In this document: one piece after another, positions 1-6,674 of the stretch
Layout: the number at the start of each line of letters is the position of its first letter
Numbering within the stretch: the stretch's first letter is position 1
Assembly: GCA_910584385.1 (NCBI GenBank)
Contig: CAJUAK010000018.1
Span: forward strand, 1 to 15,858
Reading direction: 5' to 3'
Source: an uncultured Alphaproteobacteria bacterium
GTDB taxonomy: Bacteria; Pseudomonadota; Alphaproteobacteria; RF32; CAG-239
Length of the DNA: 15,858 bases
The notes under the pieces: model-generated
The model's input: the letters and a program-made list of their open reading frames with translations, nothing else
Told to the model about the DNA's origin: nothing
Database searches by the model: none
Program-made: the position numbers and the translations under genes

Positions 1-94
1 GGTAATCAGGAAGCCAATAAGTTGCAGAGAAAGCAGCCGAGCTTATAAGAGCAAAGCAGACTGCGAAGAAAAACCTTTTTAAGACGGAGTACAT
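1..94 (-). CDS. N-terminal part of an exported protein, cut by the window edge
   Basis: An open minus-strand frame starts at ATG 94-92 and runs off the left edge with no stop in 31 codons. The first residues are a typical Sec signal peptide: a short start with Lys6 and Arg7 (MYSVLKR), a hydrophobic core of about 12 residues (FFFAVCFALIS), then small residues SSAAFSA with likely cleavage near residues 23-24. The mature part visible begins TYWLPDY. An AGG(TG) ribosome-binding site lies about 8 bases before the ATG. The gene diverges from the PEBP gene, with 144 bases between the starts. The mature protein is too short here to assign a family; it should be periplasmic, outer-membrane or secreted. 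The signal peptide is convincing, the function unknown. Confidence 0.6.
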   Translation of the reverse strand, partial: MYSVLKRFFFAVCFALISSAAFSATYWLPDY

Positions 95-130
95 GGCACA
101 CACCTATATATAATTATCACACACATAGGC

Positions 131-145
131 ATGTTAACATATAAT
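131..145 (+). promoter_or_regulatory. possible promoter -10 and 10-bp palindrome between divergent genes
   Basis: The intergenic stretch holds a perfect palindrome ATGTTAACAT (131-140) directly joined to a consensus -10 hexamer TATAAT (140-145) pointing at the PEBP gene. No good -35 hexamer lies 16-18 bases upstream. On the other strand a TTGACA is present at 160-155, facing the exported protein gene, but its properly spaced -10 is poor. The palindrome could be an operator shared by both genes; this is inference from position only. Confidence 0.3.
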
Positions 146-238
146 AAATAAGTTTGTCAAGGACTTTTCTGTCTAGGATTTTATTTGAAATCTTTATTGA
201 AGCCTGGTAAAAAGATGTTATATTTACAAAGGATAGCT

Positions 239-718
239 ATGGAGAGAGAAATGATTGTTTCAAGCAAAGGGATTATAAACGGCATTATTGCTGATAAATA
301 TGGAAAAAGGGGCAAAGATTTTATTGACTCTTCCGTTCCGTCCCTCTCGCTGCCGTTGACAATCCGCAATGCTCCGGAAGGTACGGCTGTTTACGCCATA
401 ATTTTAGATGATCCGGATGCTATTCCTGTTGCCGGGTTCAGTTGGATACACTGGTTGGCCGCAAATATAACAACAGGAGATTTAAAAGAAAATGCTTCTC
501 AGGATAATCCTCAATTTATTCAGGGCAAAAATTCCTGGGGGCTGTCTTGTTATGGCGGAATGAGCCCTCCAAACGCACCACATAAATATAACATACATGT
601 TTATGCGCTTTCCCGCTTTCTTCCTTTAGAAAACGGTTTCACAAAAGAAGAGCTGGAAGATTCTATGAACAGCCTTATTCTGGACAGTTATACCTTAAGC
701 GGCGTTTATGCCGATTAA
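239..718 (+). CDS. YbhB/YbcL-type PEBP-family protein (Raf kinase inhibitor-like)
   Basis: This is a member of the phosphatidylethanolamine-binding protein family, small soluble proteins with an anion-binding pocket; the bacterial members (E. coli YbhB, YbcL) have no settled function. Visible family motifs are the DPDA box with following SWIHW (around residues 57-70) and the GMSPPNAPHKY segment further on, which together line the ligand pocket. No signal peptide is seen, so it is probably cytoplasmic. The frame is open from a TTG at 185, but ATG 239 has AAGGA five bases upstream and gives 159 residues, the usual family length (about 160). ATG 251 (MIVSSKG) is the alternative. Its stop directly abuts the stop of convergent cvpA. 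Confidence 0.85.
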   Translation: MEREMIVSSKGIINGIIADKYGKRGKDFIDSSVPSLSLPLTIRNAPEGTAVYAIILDDPDAIPVAGFSWIHWLAANITTGDLKENASQDNPQFIQGKNSWGLSCYGGMSPPNAPHKYNIHVYALSRFLPLENGFTKEELEDSMNSLILDSYTLSGVYAD

Positions 719-1432
719 TTATTGAATGGCGTTTTCAATTAATCTGTCGAGGTTATCCCGTTCCGTTTCTTTATAACCGCTGAAGTTCTCTTTTACTTTT
801 TCGGTAGCTTCTTTTTTGGCTTTTTTAATTTGGGGCTGAGCCAATTTTTCGAACAGGTCTTTTGATGCGTTCTGTTCTTCATCTTCTTTTTCTTCGGGTT
901 CTTGTTCTGCAATCTGGGATTGTTTTGCCTTTTCTTTAATGATATCCAGCGTGCTTTGCGGAATCAGGCTTTCAATCGGTTTGGCAAATTCTCCGGCAAT
1001 GTTGAAATATTTTGATTCCGTTAAAACTTCCGCCTGGCGGTTTTTGGGAATCATCCAGTTTATGAGAATATTAAATAAAATAACCAGCAACGCCGCGCGG
1101 ACAATGCCAAAGAACAAACCCAACATGCGGTCTACATTGCTTAATTTGCTGCTGCGGACTTTGCCGACAATCTTCCCCGTCATTAATATCCATATGATGA
1201 GAAAAGTTATCAAAATGAAAATAGACGTTACAATTCCTGCCATCAGCCCGCTTTTAATATACAAAGAGGCAATCGGCGTCAATATCGGCAGCATATAGAT
1301 AATTGCCGCAGTTCCCAATACCCAACCAATAATGGACAAGACTTCTTTTACAAGCCCCCTGCTCAAAGCGATAAGAGCGGAAATACCGACAATAATTAAG
1401 ATTATCACATCTAAGTTATTAAGCTGCTGCAT
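719..1432 (-). CDS. cvpA: CvpA family inner-membrane protein
   Basis: CvpA-family membrane protein, named for its role in colicin V production in E. coli; its general role is still unclear. The N-terminal two thirds has about four hydrophobic segments. It opens with NNLDVIILIIVGISALIALSRG and the family-typical GLVKEVLSIIGWVLG, in which a membrane helix is followed by G-x-x-x-E. The last 70 residues are a charged Glu/Lys-rich tail, probably cytoplasmic. A TTG start at 1450 is possible on paper, but AAAGGA sits just before ATG 1432, so I start there (237 residues). It follows radA by 10 bases and is the last gene of the cluster. The radA-cvpA order is common in Alphaproteobacteria. No terminator is visible after it; the next gene is convergent. 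Confidence 0.85.
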   Translation of the reverse strand: MQQLNNLDVIILIIVGISALIALSRGLVKEVLSIIGWVLGTAAIIYMLPILTPIASLYIKSGLMAGIVTSIFILITFLIIWILMTGKIVGKVRSSKLSNVDRMLGLFFGIVRAALLVILFNILINWMIPKNRQAEVLTESKYFNIAGEFAKPIESLIPQSTLDIIKEKAKQSQIAEQEPEEKEDEEQNASKDLFEKLAQPQIKKAKKEATEKVKENFSGYKETERDNLDRLIENAIQ

Positions 1433-1442
1433 GTTTTTTCCT

Positions 1443-2813
1443 TTAATCAAACCAATTAATCAGGCGTTGGATATTGCCTATTTCATGTTGGGTAATATCA
1501 TAATTTTTGGCTTTCTTGTCATGATGAGCCGGCGGGGTTATTGCGCTTAGAAACCCTAATTTCCGAGCTTCTTTCAGCCTTTGGTTTGGCTGGCTGACCA
1601 TACGAATCTCCCCGGAGAGCCCTATTTCTCCAAAAACGACCATATCCGCCGGCATCGGCTTGTTTTTTAATGAAGATATAACAGCCATGGCAACAGCCAA
1701 ATCTGCCGCAGGCTCGCTTATGCGCAAACCGCCGGCAATGTTCAAATAAACATCCTGCGAACTTAAATTTAAGCCGCAGCGGGCTTCTAAAACAGCCAAA
1801 ACCATAGATAAACGGTTAGAATCCCAACCGACCACCGCCCGGCGCGGGCTGGCATAGCCTGTGGGGCTCACAAGGGCTTGGATTTCTACCAAAACAGGCC
1901 TTGACCCTTCTACCCCCGCAAAAACGCAAGAGCCGGAAATATTTCCCTGGCGTTCTGCTAAAAACAGCGCCGAGGGGTTTTCAACCTCAACCAGACCTTC
2001 ATCCTGCATTTCAAAAACGCCGATTTCATCTGTGGCGCCGAAACGGTTTTTAACGGCTCGCAAAATGCGAAAATGGTGTCCCCTTTCGCCTTCAAAATAT
2101 AAAACCGTGTCTACCATATGTTCTAAAACCCGGGGGCCGGCAATGGCGCCTTGTTTCGTTACATGCCCGACTAAAAACAGCGTGAAACCTTTTTTCTTAG
2201 CCAGTTTTATTAATTCGTAGGCACAGGCGCGCACCTGGTTTACCGTTCCCGGTGCAGAATCTATGTCTTCCAAATACATGGTTTGGATAGAATCGATAAT
2301 TACCACAGCGGCTGAAGATTTTTCAAGCGTGGCAAGGATGTCTTTTACATCCGTGGCACTGGCCAGATTAACCGGAGATTGTTCAAGCTTAAGGCGGCGG
2401 GCGCGAATCCGAACCTGGTCAATGGCTTCTTCTCCGGAAATATAGTAACATTCCGGTTTGCCGGGCAGATTTGCAACACTTGCGCTGACTTGCAACAATA
2501 ATGTGGATTTTCCTATCCCGGGATCGCCGCCGACCAAGATAACAGAACCCGGCACCAAACCGCCGCCGCAAACGCGGTCAACTTCTTTAATGGAAGTTGT
2601 CAGGCGGGACAGTTTTTCTTGTTCGCCGCTTAAGGGAACAAAATCTATCATCCGCCCTTTGCGTTTTTGTGAAAAGGTTGAAAACCCCTCCCCGCCTTGT
2701 TTTTCTTCTTCTATGCAGTTCCATTCGCCGCAGGCATCACATTTTCCCTGCCATTTTGGATAGACTGTGCCGCAATTGTTGCAAACATACTCCAATGCGC
2801 TTTTTTTGCCCAT
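1443..2813 (-). CDS. radA: DNA repair protein RadA (Sms)
   Basis: RadA is a RecA-related ATPase and hexameric helicase that processes recombination intermediates by driving branch migration. All expected parts are present in 456 residues: a four-Cys zinc finger (C11, C14, C25, C28), a Walker A loop GGDPGIGKST at residues 95-104, a Walker B-type VVIIDSIQTM, the RadA signature KNRFG with following GATDEIGVFEM, and a C-terminal Lon-protease-like domain (YLNIAGGLRISEPAADLAVA onward). The length is that of E. coli RadA (460). The start is two bases after the mlaF stop, and its GAGG ribosome-binding site lies in the last mlaF codons, so the two are probably translationally coupled. cvpA follows 10 bases downstream. 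Confidence 0.97.
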   Translation of the reverse strand: MGKKSALEYVCNNCGTVYPKWQGKCDACGEWNCIEEEKQGGEGFSTFSQKRKGRMIDFVPLSGEQEKLSRLTTSIKEVDRVCGGGLVPGSVILVGGDPGIGKSTLLLQVSASVANLPGKPECYYISGEEAIDQVRIRARRLKLEQSPVNLASATDVKDILATLEKSSAAVVIIDSIQTMYLEDIDSAPGTVNQVRACAYELIKLAKKKGFTLFLVGHVTKQGAIAGPRVLEHMVDTVLYFEGERGHHFRILRAVKNRFGATDEIGVFEMQDEGLVEVENPSALFLAERQGNISGSCVFAGVEGSRPVLVEIQALVSPTGYASPRRAVVGWDSNRLSMVLAVLEARCGLNLSSQDVYLNIAGGLRISEPAADLAVAMAVISSLKNKPMPADMVVFGEIGLSGEIRMVSQPNQRLKEARKLGFLSAITPPAHHDKKAKNYDITQHEIGNIQRLINWFD

Positions 2814-2815
2814 GG

Positions 2816-3598
2816 TTAAACCTCTACTTTAATCGGCCCCTGAGATGATCCGTTAATAAATTGTCGGACATAAGGATTATCCGTTTGATCCATTTCCTTA
2901 ACCGTACCCTGCCAGATGATTTTTCCTTTATACAACATGGCAATTTTATCGGCAATCTTGCGGGCAGAAGCCATATCATGCGTAATTGTCAGCCCGGTTG
3001 CGCCGAGGTCTTTGACTGATTCGATAATCAAATCGTTAATGACATCAGACATAATCGGATCCAACCCTGTTGTGGGCTCGTCAAAAAAGATGATTTCCGG
3101 CTTGGTTGCAATTGCCCTGGCCAATCCCACGCGTTTTTGCATGCCACCGGACAGTTCTGAAGGGGATAAATCGGCAACGTCAGGAGCCAGCCCGACTTGC
3201 CGCAAAACCTTGACAGCTACTTTTTTTGCCGTTTTTTTATCCACTTTTTTATTCATCATCAGTCCGAATGCGACATTCTCCCAAACGCTCAAACTGTCAA
3301 ACAAGGCGCCGCCTTGAAACAGCATGCCCATTTTGGAATGCATGGCTTCTTTTTCCTCTTCGCTCTCGCCGACAACTTCCTGCCCATCAACCAAAATAGA
3401 CCCGGAATCAGGCTGCAAAATGCCTTGGATGCATTTGATTAAGACAGATTTTCCGGTTCCGGAACCACCGATAACAACCAGAGATTCTCCTTTTTTTATC
3501 TCTAAATCAATTCCATCTAAAACAACCTTCTTGCCAAAAGCTTTATGCAGACCGGTAATTTTTATTTTAACATCGTTATTTTCATTGTTTTCACTCAT
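2816..3598 (-). CDS. mlaF: Mla-type ABC transporter ATP-binding protein MlaF
   Basis: ATPase of the MlaFE phospholipid transporter that works at the inner membrane to keep the outer membrane asymmetric. Every ABC motif is visible: Walker A GGSGTGKS at residues 44-51, Q-loop around FQGG (95-98), signature LSGGMQKR at 149-156, Walker B EIIFFDE at 168-174 with D-loop TTGLDP, and switch His207 in ITHDM. The GGMQKR signature is typical of the MlaF/Ttg2A subgroup rather than of nutrient importers. The protein starts 14 bases after the mlaE stop, with AGAGG before the ATG. The C-terminal 25 residues contain the usual extension after the nucleotide-binding domain. No mlaD, mlaC or mlaB follows; radA does instead. 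Confidence 0.93.
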   Translation of the reverse strand: MSENNENNDVKIKITGLHKAFGKKVVLDGIDLEIKKGESLVVIGGSGTGKSVLIKCIQGILQPDSGSILVDGQEVVGESEEEKEAMHSKMGMLFQGGALFDSLSVWENVAFGLMMNKKVDKKTAKKVAVKVLRQVGLAPDVADLSPSELSGGMQKRVGLARAIATKPEIIFFDEPTTGLDPIMSDVINDLIIESVKDLGATGLTITHDMASARKIADKIAMLYKGKIIWQGTVKEMDQTDNPYVRQFINGSSQGPIKVEV

Positions 3599-3612
3599 TT
3601 TCTGCCTCTTTG

Positions 3613-4401
3613 CTATTTGGAAAAGAACATTTCGGTAATGATATAGTTGAAAATCAGAATAAGGATTGAAGCGGAAACAACGGCGTTTGTCGTTGCCGAG
3701 CCAACCCCTTGCGCGCCACCCTTGGATTTATAGCCGTTATAGCAGCCCATTAAAGAAATAATAAAGCCAAATACAGCCGCTTTAACCAGACCGGTGGTTA
3801 TGTCAATCGGCTGCAAGTCCTGCAAAGTTGCGTTTACATAGTTTGCCGGGTTAAAGCCTAATTTATAGACGCCGACCACATAACCGCCAAAAATGCCGAT
3901 GACATCGCCAATCATAACCAAAATCGGAAGAACAATTACCCCGGCGATTAAACGCGGCGCAACCAGATATTTAAATGGATTTGTTGATAATGTTGTCAAA
4001 GCGTCAATTTGTTCCGTTACGCGCATTGTGCCAATTTCAGCAGCCATTGCCGCCCCGATGCGCCCGGCAACCATTAACGCCGACAAAACAGGCGCCAGTT
4101 CCCTGGTAACCGAAATCAAAACAACAGAAGCAACCGCGCCTTCCGCGCCAAAACGCGCAAACCCCGAATAGCTTTGCAGAGCAATTACCATACCGGCAAA
4201 AATTGTGGTTAAGCCGACAACCGGCAGCGAATAAAAGCCGATATCCATCATTTGCTTGCCGAGAATCTTTAAATAAAACGGCGGCGTAAAACAGCTGTAA
4301 AGAGAGCGCGTGATGAAAATGGACAGTTCGCCCAAACGGAAAATAAATGCAACCAAAGGCTTCCCTTGTTTTCTAAAAAAATTAACTAATGCTTCCAACA
4401 T
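3613..4401 (-). CDS. mlaE: Mla-type ABC transporter permease MlaE
   Basis: Membrane permease partner of MlaF in phospholipid transport. It has 262 residues with five to six hydrophobic segments after an amphipathic N-terminal stretch, the standard MlaE/YrbE design. The family hallmark EIGTMRVTEQIDAL, the coupling element that contacts the ATPase, is present near the middle, preceded by RELAPVLSALMVAGRIGAA. It is followed 14 bases later by mlaF, so the two are co-transcribed. Fifty-nine bases separate it from hprK upstream, with only a weak AAGAA ribosome-binding site and no clear promoter. It belongs to the same family as plant TGD1 and actinobacterial YrbE; the pairing with MlaF makes Mla the best assignment. 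Confidence 0.92.
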   Translation of the reverse strand: MLEALVNFFRKQGKPLVAFIFRLGELSIFITRSLYSCFTPPFYLKILGKQMMDIGFYSLPVVGLTTIFAGMVIALQSYSGFARFGAEGAVASVVLISVTRELAPVLSALMVAGRIGAAMAAEIGTMRVTEQIDALTTLSTNPFKYLVAPRLIAGVIVLPILVMIGDVIGIFGGYVVGVYKLGFNPANYVNATLQDLQPIDITTGLVKAAVFGFIISLMGCYNGYKSKGGAQGVGSATTNAVVSASILILIFNYIITEMFFSK

Positions 4402-4460
4402 TGCAGTTCTTCTTTCTTATATTGATAATGCCTTGATATTAGGGCAACAAGCTTTTTAAA

Positions 4461-4889
4461 TCAACTCTTAAGCTTATTTATTGACAAGCCAAGCAAAACC
4501 TTGTCTACCGACGATACATCAAAAGGATAAAGCGCGATTTGGGGGATTTTTATGCCTTCATACTCATAAAAAATTTTTTCAGGCATGCGTTCAACATCTT
4601 CCCTCTTTGAAACCACACGGACAACCAGGCTTATTTGGCACCTTTTTTTTGCAGGAAAGGAAACAATACCCAGCCCCCTCACCTCAATAAGCCCTTTGAG
4701 GTTATCCGGCGCTTCGGCAAACAGCCTGTTTCCTTTTATGAAAATATTGACACGGTCATCGGCGACAAGCTTTGCCTGTTTATCCATAACCATCCGCAGG
4801 CAAATATCGGATTTTCCCATTCCAGAATCCCCTAAAAACAGAATCCCTTTGCCATGCCAGGAAACGCAAGACGCATGAATATTTTGCAT
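4461..4889 (-). CDS. hprK: Short HPr kinase/phosphorylase-type protein (C-terminal domain only)
   Basis: Homologue of the catalytic half of HPr serine kinase/phosphorylase, which phosphorylates HPr and in Alphaproteobacteria belongs to an incomplete, regulatory PTS. At 142 residues it has only the kinase domain, as is usual in this class, versus about 310 in Firmicutes. Visible motifs are the P-loop GDSGMGKSD at 20-28, VADD at 42-45, and the HPrK signature IEVRGLGIV at 68-76. It starts two bases after tsaE; its GAGGTG ribosome-binding site overlaps the tsaE stop. No HPr or PTS gene is in view, so the substrate here is inferred from the family. Membership in the family is firm, the physiological role less so. 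Confidence 0.85.
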   Translation of the reverse strand: MQNIHASCVSWHGKGILFLGDSGMGKSDICLRMVMDKQAKLVADDRVNIFIKGNRLFAEAPDNLKGLIEVRGLGIVSFPAKKRCQISLVVRVVSKREDVERMPEKIFYEYEGIKIPQIALYPFDVSSVDKVLLGLSINKLKS

Positions 4890-4891
4890 AT

Positions 4892-5350
4892 TTACACCTC
4901 TAGCCCGCTTAAGCGTTTTTGCTTAGCTTCGTCGCGGGTTGAAACGACTATCCGGCGCCCATTGGAAAACGGCGCTATTTCCAATTTGAAAACATTTTTA
5001 GGAAGGTAAGCGCCCATTTTTTCAGGCCATTCAATCAGGCAAACCCCGCCTTGCAAGGCATCTTCCATTCCCAGCTCAAAAATCTCTTCCGCAGATTTAA
5101 TGCGGTATAAGTCAAAATGAAAGATTTCAAAATCTGGCGCTTCATATGTCTGCAAAAGGGTAAATGTCGGACTGGGAACTTCTGAATCGCCTATAAAATT
5201 TTGAATAAAAGCTCTGGCAAGAACGCTTTTGCCCATGCCCAGCGTTCCAAAAAGCGCAAAGACATCCCCCTTTTTGGCAAAAGCCGCCAAAGCCTTTCCG
5301 AATTCTTTTGTCTCATCTTCATTCTTTGAGTAAAATGTAAATTCTTTCAT
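4892..5350 (-). CDS. tsaE: tRNA t6A modification ATPase TsaE
   Basis: TsaE is the small ATPase that works with TsaB and TsaD to form threonylcarbamoyl-adenosine at position 37 of ANN-decoding tRNAs. The 152-residue protein shows the P-loop GTLGMGKS at 35-42, the switch-like VPSPTF at 58-63 followed by a TLLQTY stretch, the HFDLYR motif at 78-83, and IEWPE at 106-110, all family markers in the expected order. A perfect AGGAGG ribosome-binding site overlaps the stop of the SNase-like gene upstream, implying coupled translation. hprK follows after two bases. Confidence 0.94.
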   Translation of the reverse strand: MKEFTFYSKNEDETKEFGKALAAFAKKGDVFALFGTLGMGKSVLARAFIQNFIGDSEVPSPTFTLLQTYEAPDFEIFHFDLYRIKSAEEIFELGMEDALQGGVCLIEWPEKMGAYLPKNVFKLEIAPFSNGRRIVVSTRDEAKQKRLSGLEV

Positions 5351-5358
5351 TTTTCCTC

Positions 5359-6327
5359 CTAAAAAGAGAAAAAGGCGTGGGGATTTTTTTCTTTTTGCTC
5401 AATAATTTTAATTTTCGGCTTCATTTTTTGAGCTTTCCGCCAATCTTCCGGACGGTAAAACTGCCCTTGCCATAAACCTCTGCGCGCTTCCTTGGCTTGC
5501 TGTTCATAAGGCAGATAAATATCCGTTTGGCGCGTATTGGCTAAGCCCCATCCGGCATTGACCAGAGCCGCGCCGATATCATAAGGGCCAAATGTGCAGG
5601 TTCCAATCATGTTGCCTTTTGCATTCTGGCTCATAACCCGGCATTCTATTTCCGAATCAAGAATCCAATCTGAAAGCCATGCGGCAGATTGCCTTCCGCA
5701 GCCATAAGCCCGCCCATGCCCGTCGGAGCAGTTTTGATTAAGCGCCGGAGCGCTTACACCGTAAATTTTGAAATATGCATTATCGATTTTTACCGTATCG
5801 CCAGTAACAACTTTTACAGAACTCCTGATTACCGGCAGCTGCTGCCATACATTATTGGCCGATGCCTGTTTGGCTGAGGGCTTTCCTTCTATGGCTCCCA
5901 TCAGCTTTTCAAAAGTTCCCGCCCCTTCTGCCGGTGCCGGCGCGGAAGAAAACCCTTCTCCGATTGTTAAAGGCTCGCCGCCTCCCGTTTGCGCAGCATC
6001 AGCCGAAGCTTGCTCTGATACGCCAGACATCGTGCTTTGCCCCAAAAAACCTTTTAAGTTTCTTAAAATGCCGGAAGGGCCGTCGCGAAATGCGCCGATG
6101 GCATAAAGGATAAAAACTGCAATCCCTAAAAAAATGAGCAAAGAAGGCAGGCAGCCGACAGCCCGCCATGCCATTCTTAAAAATAAATATAAGACAACCA
6201 GACCGATAATCAGACCGATAAAACCGCCGCCCTGCATTAAAATGCTGCTGCTTTGAGTTCCTGCGCCGCCCCATAAAATAAGGATGCAGGCGGTTATGCC
6301 AAAAACAATCTTTTTAAGAAATCCCAT
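5359..6327 (-). CDS. Membrane-anchored SNase-like protein with substituted catalytic residues
   Basis: A 322-residue protein with three hydrophobic segments (about residues 7-22, 35-51, 60-79), a low-complexity Gly/Ala/Ser/Pro linker (85-160) and a thermonuclease-like (SNase) domain at about 165-300. The fold markers VVTGDTVKI (173-181), the KIYGVSAPA strand and turn (187-195), and the C-terminal Y-x-x-A-x-x-A-x-RGLW (274-286) align cleanly. Against staphylococcal nuclease, however, Arg35, Glu43 and Arg87 correspond to Lys187, Ala195 and Asn239, and calcium ligand Asp40 to Ser192; Asp21 is kept as Asp177. Hydrolysis is therefore doubtful. Four Cys (200, 210, 229, 244) could form two disulfides, which would fit a periplasmic domain. 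AAGGA precedes the ATG by 8 bases. It heads the cluster tsaE-hprK-mlaEF-radA-cvpA. Confidence 0.8.
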   Translation of the reverse strand: MGFLKKIVFGITACILILWGGAGTQSSSILMQGGGFIGLIIGLVVLYLFLRMAWRAVGCLPSLLIFLGIAVFILYAIGAFRDGPSGILRNLKGFLGQSTMSGVSEQASADAAQTGGGEPLTIGEGFSSAPAPAEGAGTFEKLMGAIEGKPSAKQASANNVWQQLPVIRSSVKVVTGDTVKIDNAYFKIYGVSAPALNQNCSDGHGRAYGCGRQSAAWLSDWILDSEIECRVMSQNAKGNMIGTCTFGPYDIGAALVNAGWGLANTRQTDIYLPYEQQAKEARRGLWQGQFYRPEDWRKAQKMKPKIKIIEQKEKNPHAFFSF

Positions 6328-6390
6328 ATTTATTTTCCTTAGTAAAGTGGCTTTTTGTTAAGGATATATAAAATTCTTTAAGAAAGATAT

Positions 6391-6420
6391 AATAAAAAAG
6401 CCGGTTATTAAAACCGGCCT
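6391..6420 (-). terminator. Rho-independent terminator of the rsmG-parAB-FTR-like operon
   Basis: Read on the minus strand, a perfect 7-bp stem GCCGGTT / AACCGGC (6418-6412 and 6406-6400) with a 5-base loop is followed at once by TTTTTTATT (6399-6391). It begins about 9 bases after the stop of the FTR-like gene. This ends the rsmG-led operon and separates it from the SNase-led cluster, which must have its own promoter in 6328-6390. Confidence 0.88.
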
Positions 6421-6426
6421 TATATT

Positions 6427-6663
6427 TTATTCTGCTGCAACTTTAGAATAGCAGTGGCAATGGCATATGCCGTGCTCTTCAATATCCTTTTTGCAGGTTT
6501 CAGAAATGCAGTAACGGGCAGAATTATTTCCATCGCAAGGGCAGCGCTGCCATTCGGTTGTTCCGAACATCATATTTTTGGCTTTAGCAATTTTTTCGAG
6601 GTTTTTCGTTGTATAATAACCTTCTTTTGCGCATCTTTTTTTCATTTCTTCTAAAATATCCAT
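6427..6663 (-). CDS. Small cysteine-rich protein resembling ferredoxin:thioredoxin reductase catalytic chain
   Basis: A 78-residue protein with eight Cys (11, 41, 43, 52, 57, 67, 69, 71). The sequence has RCPC at 40-43, a single Cys57 (C-x4-C with Cys52) and CHCHCY at 67-72. Ferredoxin:thioredoxin reductase catalytic chains have CPC, CPC and CHC blocks that hold a [4Fe-4S] cluster next to a redox disulfide; here the first and last blocks are present and the middle one is altered, with shorter spacing. An iron-sulfur or zinc-binding redox protein is likely by inference. The start has AGAGG about 7 bases upstream, and the gene lies 11 bases after parB, before the terminator, so it is the last gene of that operon. 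Whether it accepts electrons from ferredoxin cannot be read from sequence. Confidence 0.6.
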   Translation of the reverse strand: MDILEEMKKRCAKEGYYTTKNLEKIAKAKNMMFGTTEWQRCPCDGNNSARYCISETCKKDIEEHGICHCHCYSKVAAE

Positions 6664-6674
6664 GTTTTTTCCTC

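Noticed and set aside
185..238. N-terminal extension of the PEBP protein from a TTG start
   Set aside because: The extra residues do not match the family, and a better ribosome-binding site lies before ATG 239.
2181..2188. CGTGAAAC, a parS half-site in radA
   Set aside because: The other half of the palindrome is absent (ACAG instead of TTTCA), so it is not a ParB site.
4450..4475. Repeated AAGCTT around the hprK stop as a hairpin terminator before mlaE
   Set aside because: AAGCTT is a self-palindrome, the pairing is short and no T tract follows; transcription probably continues into mlaE.
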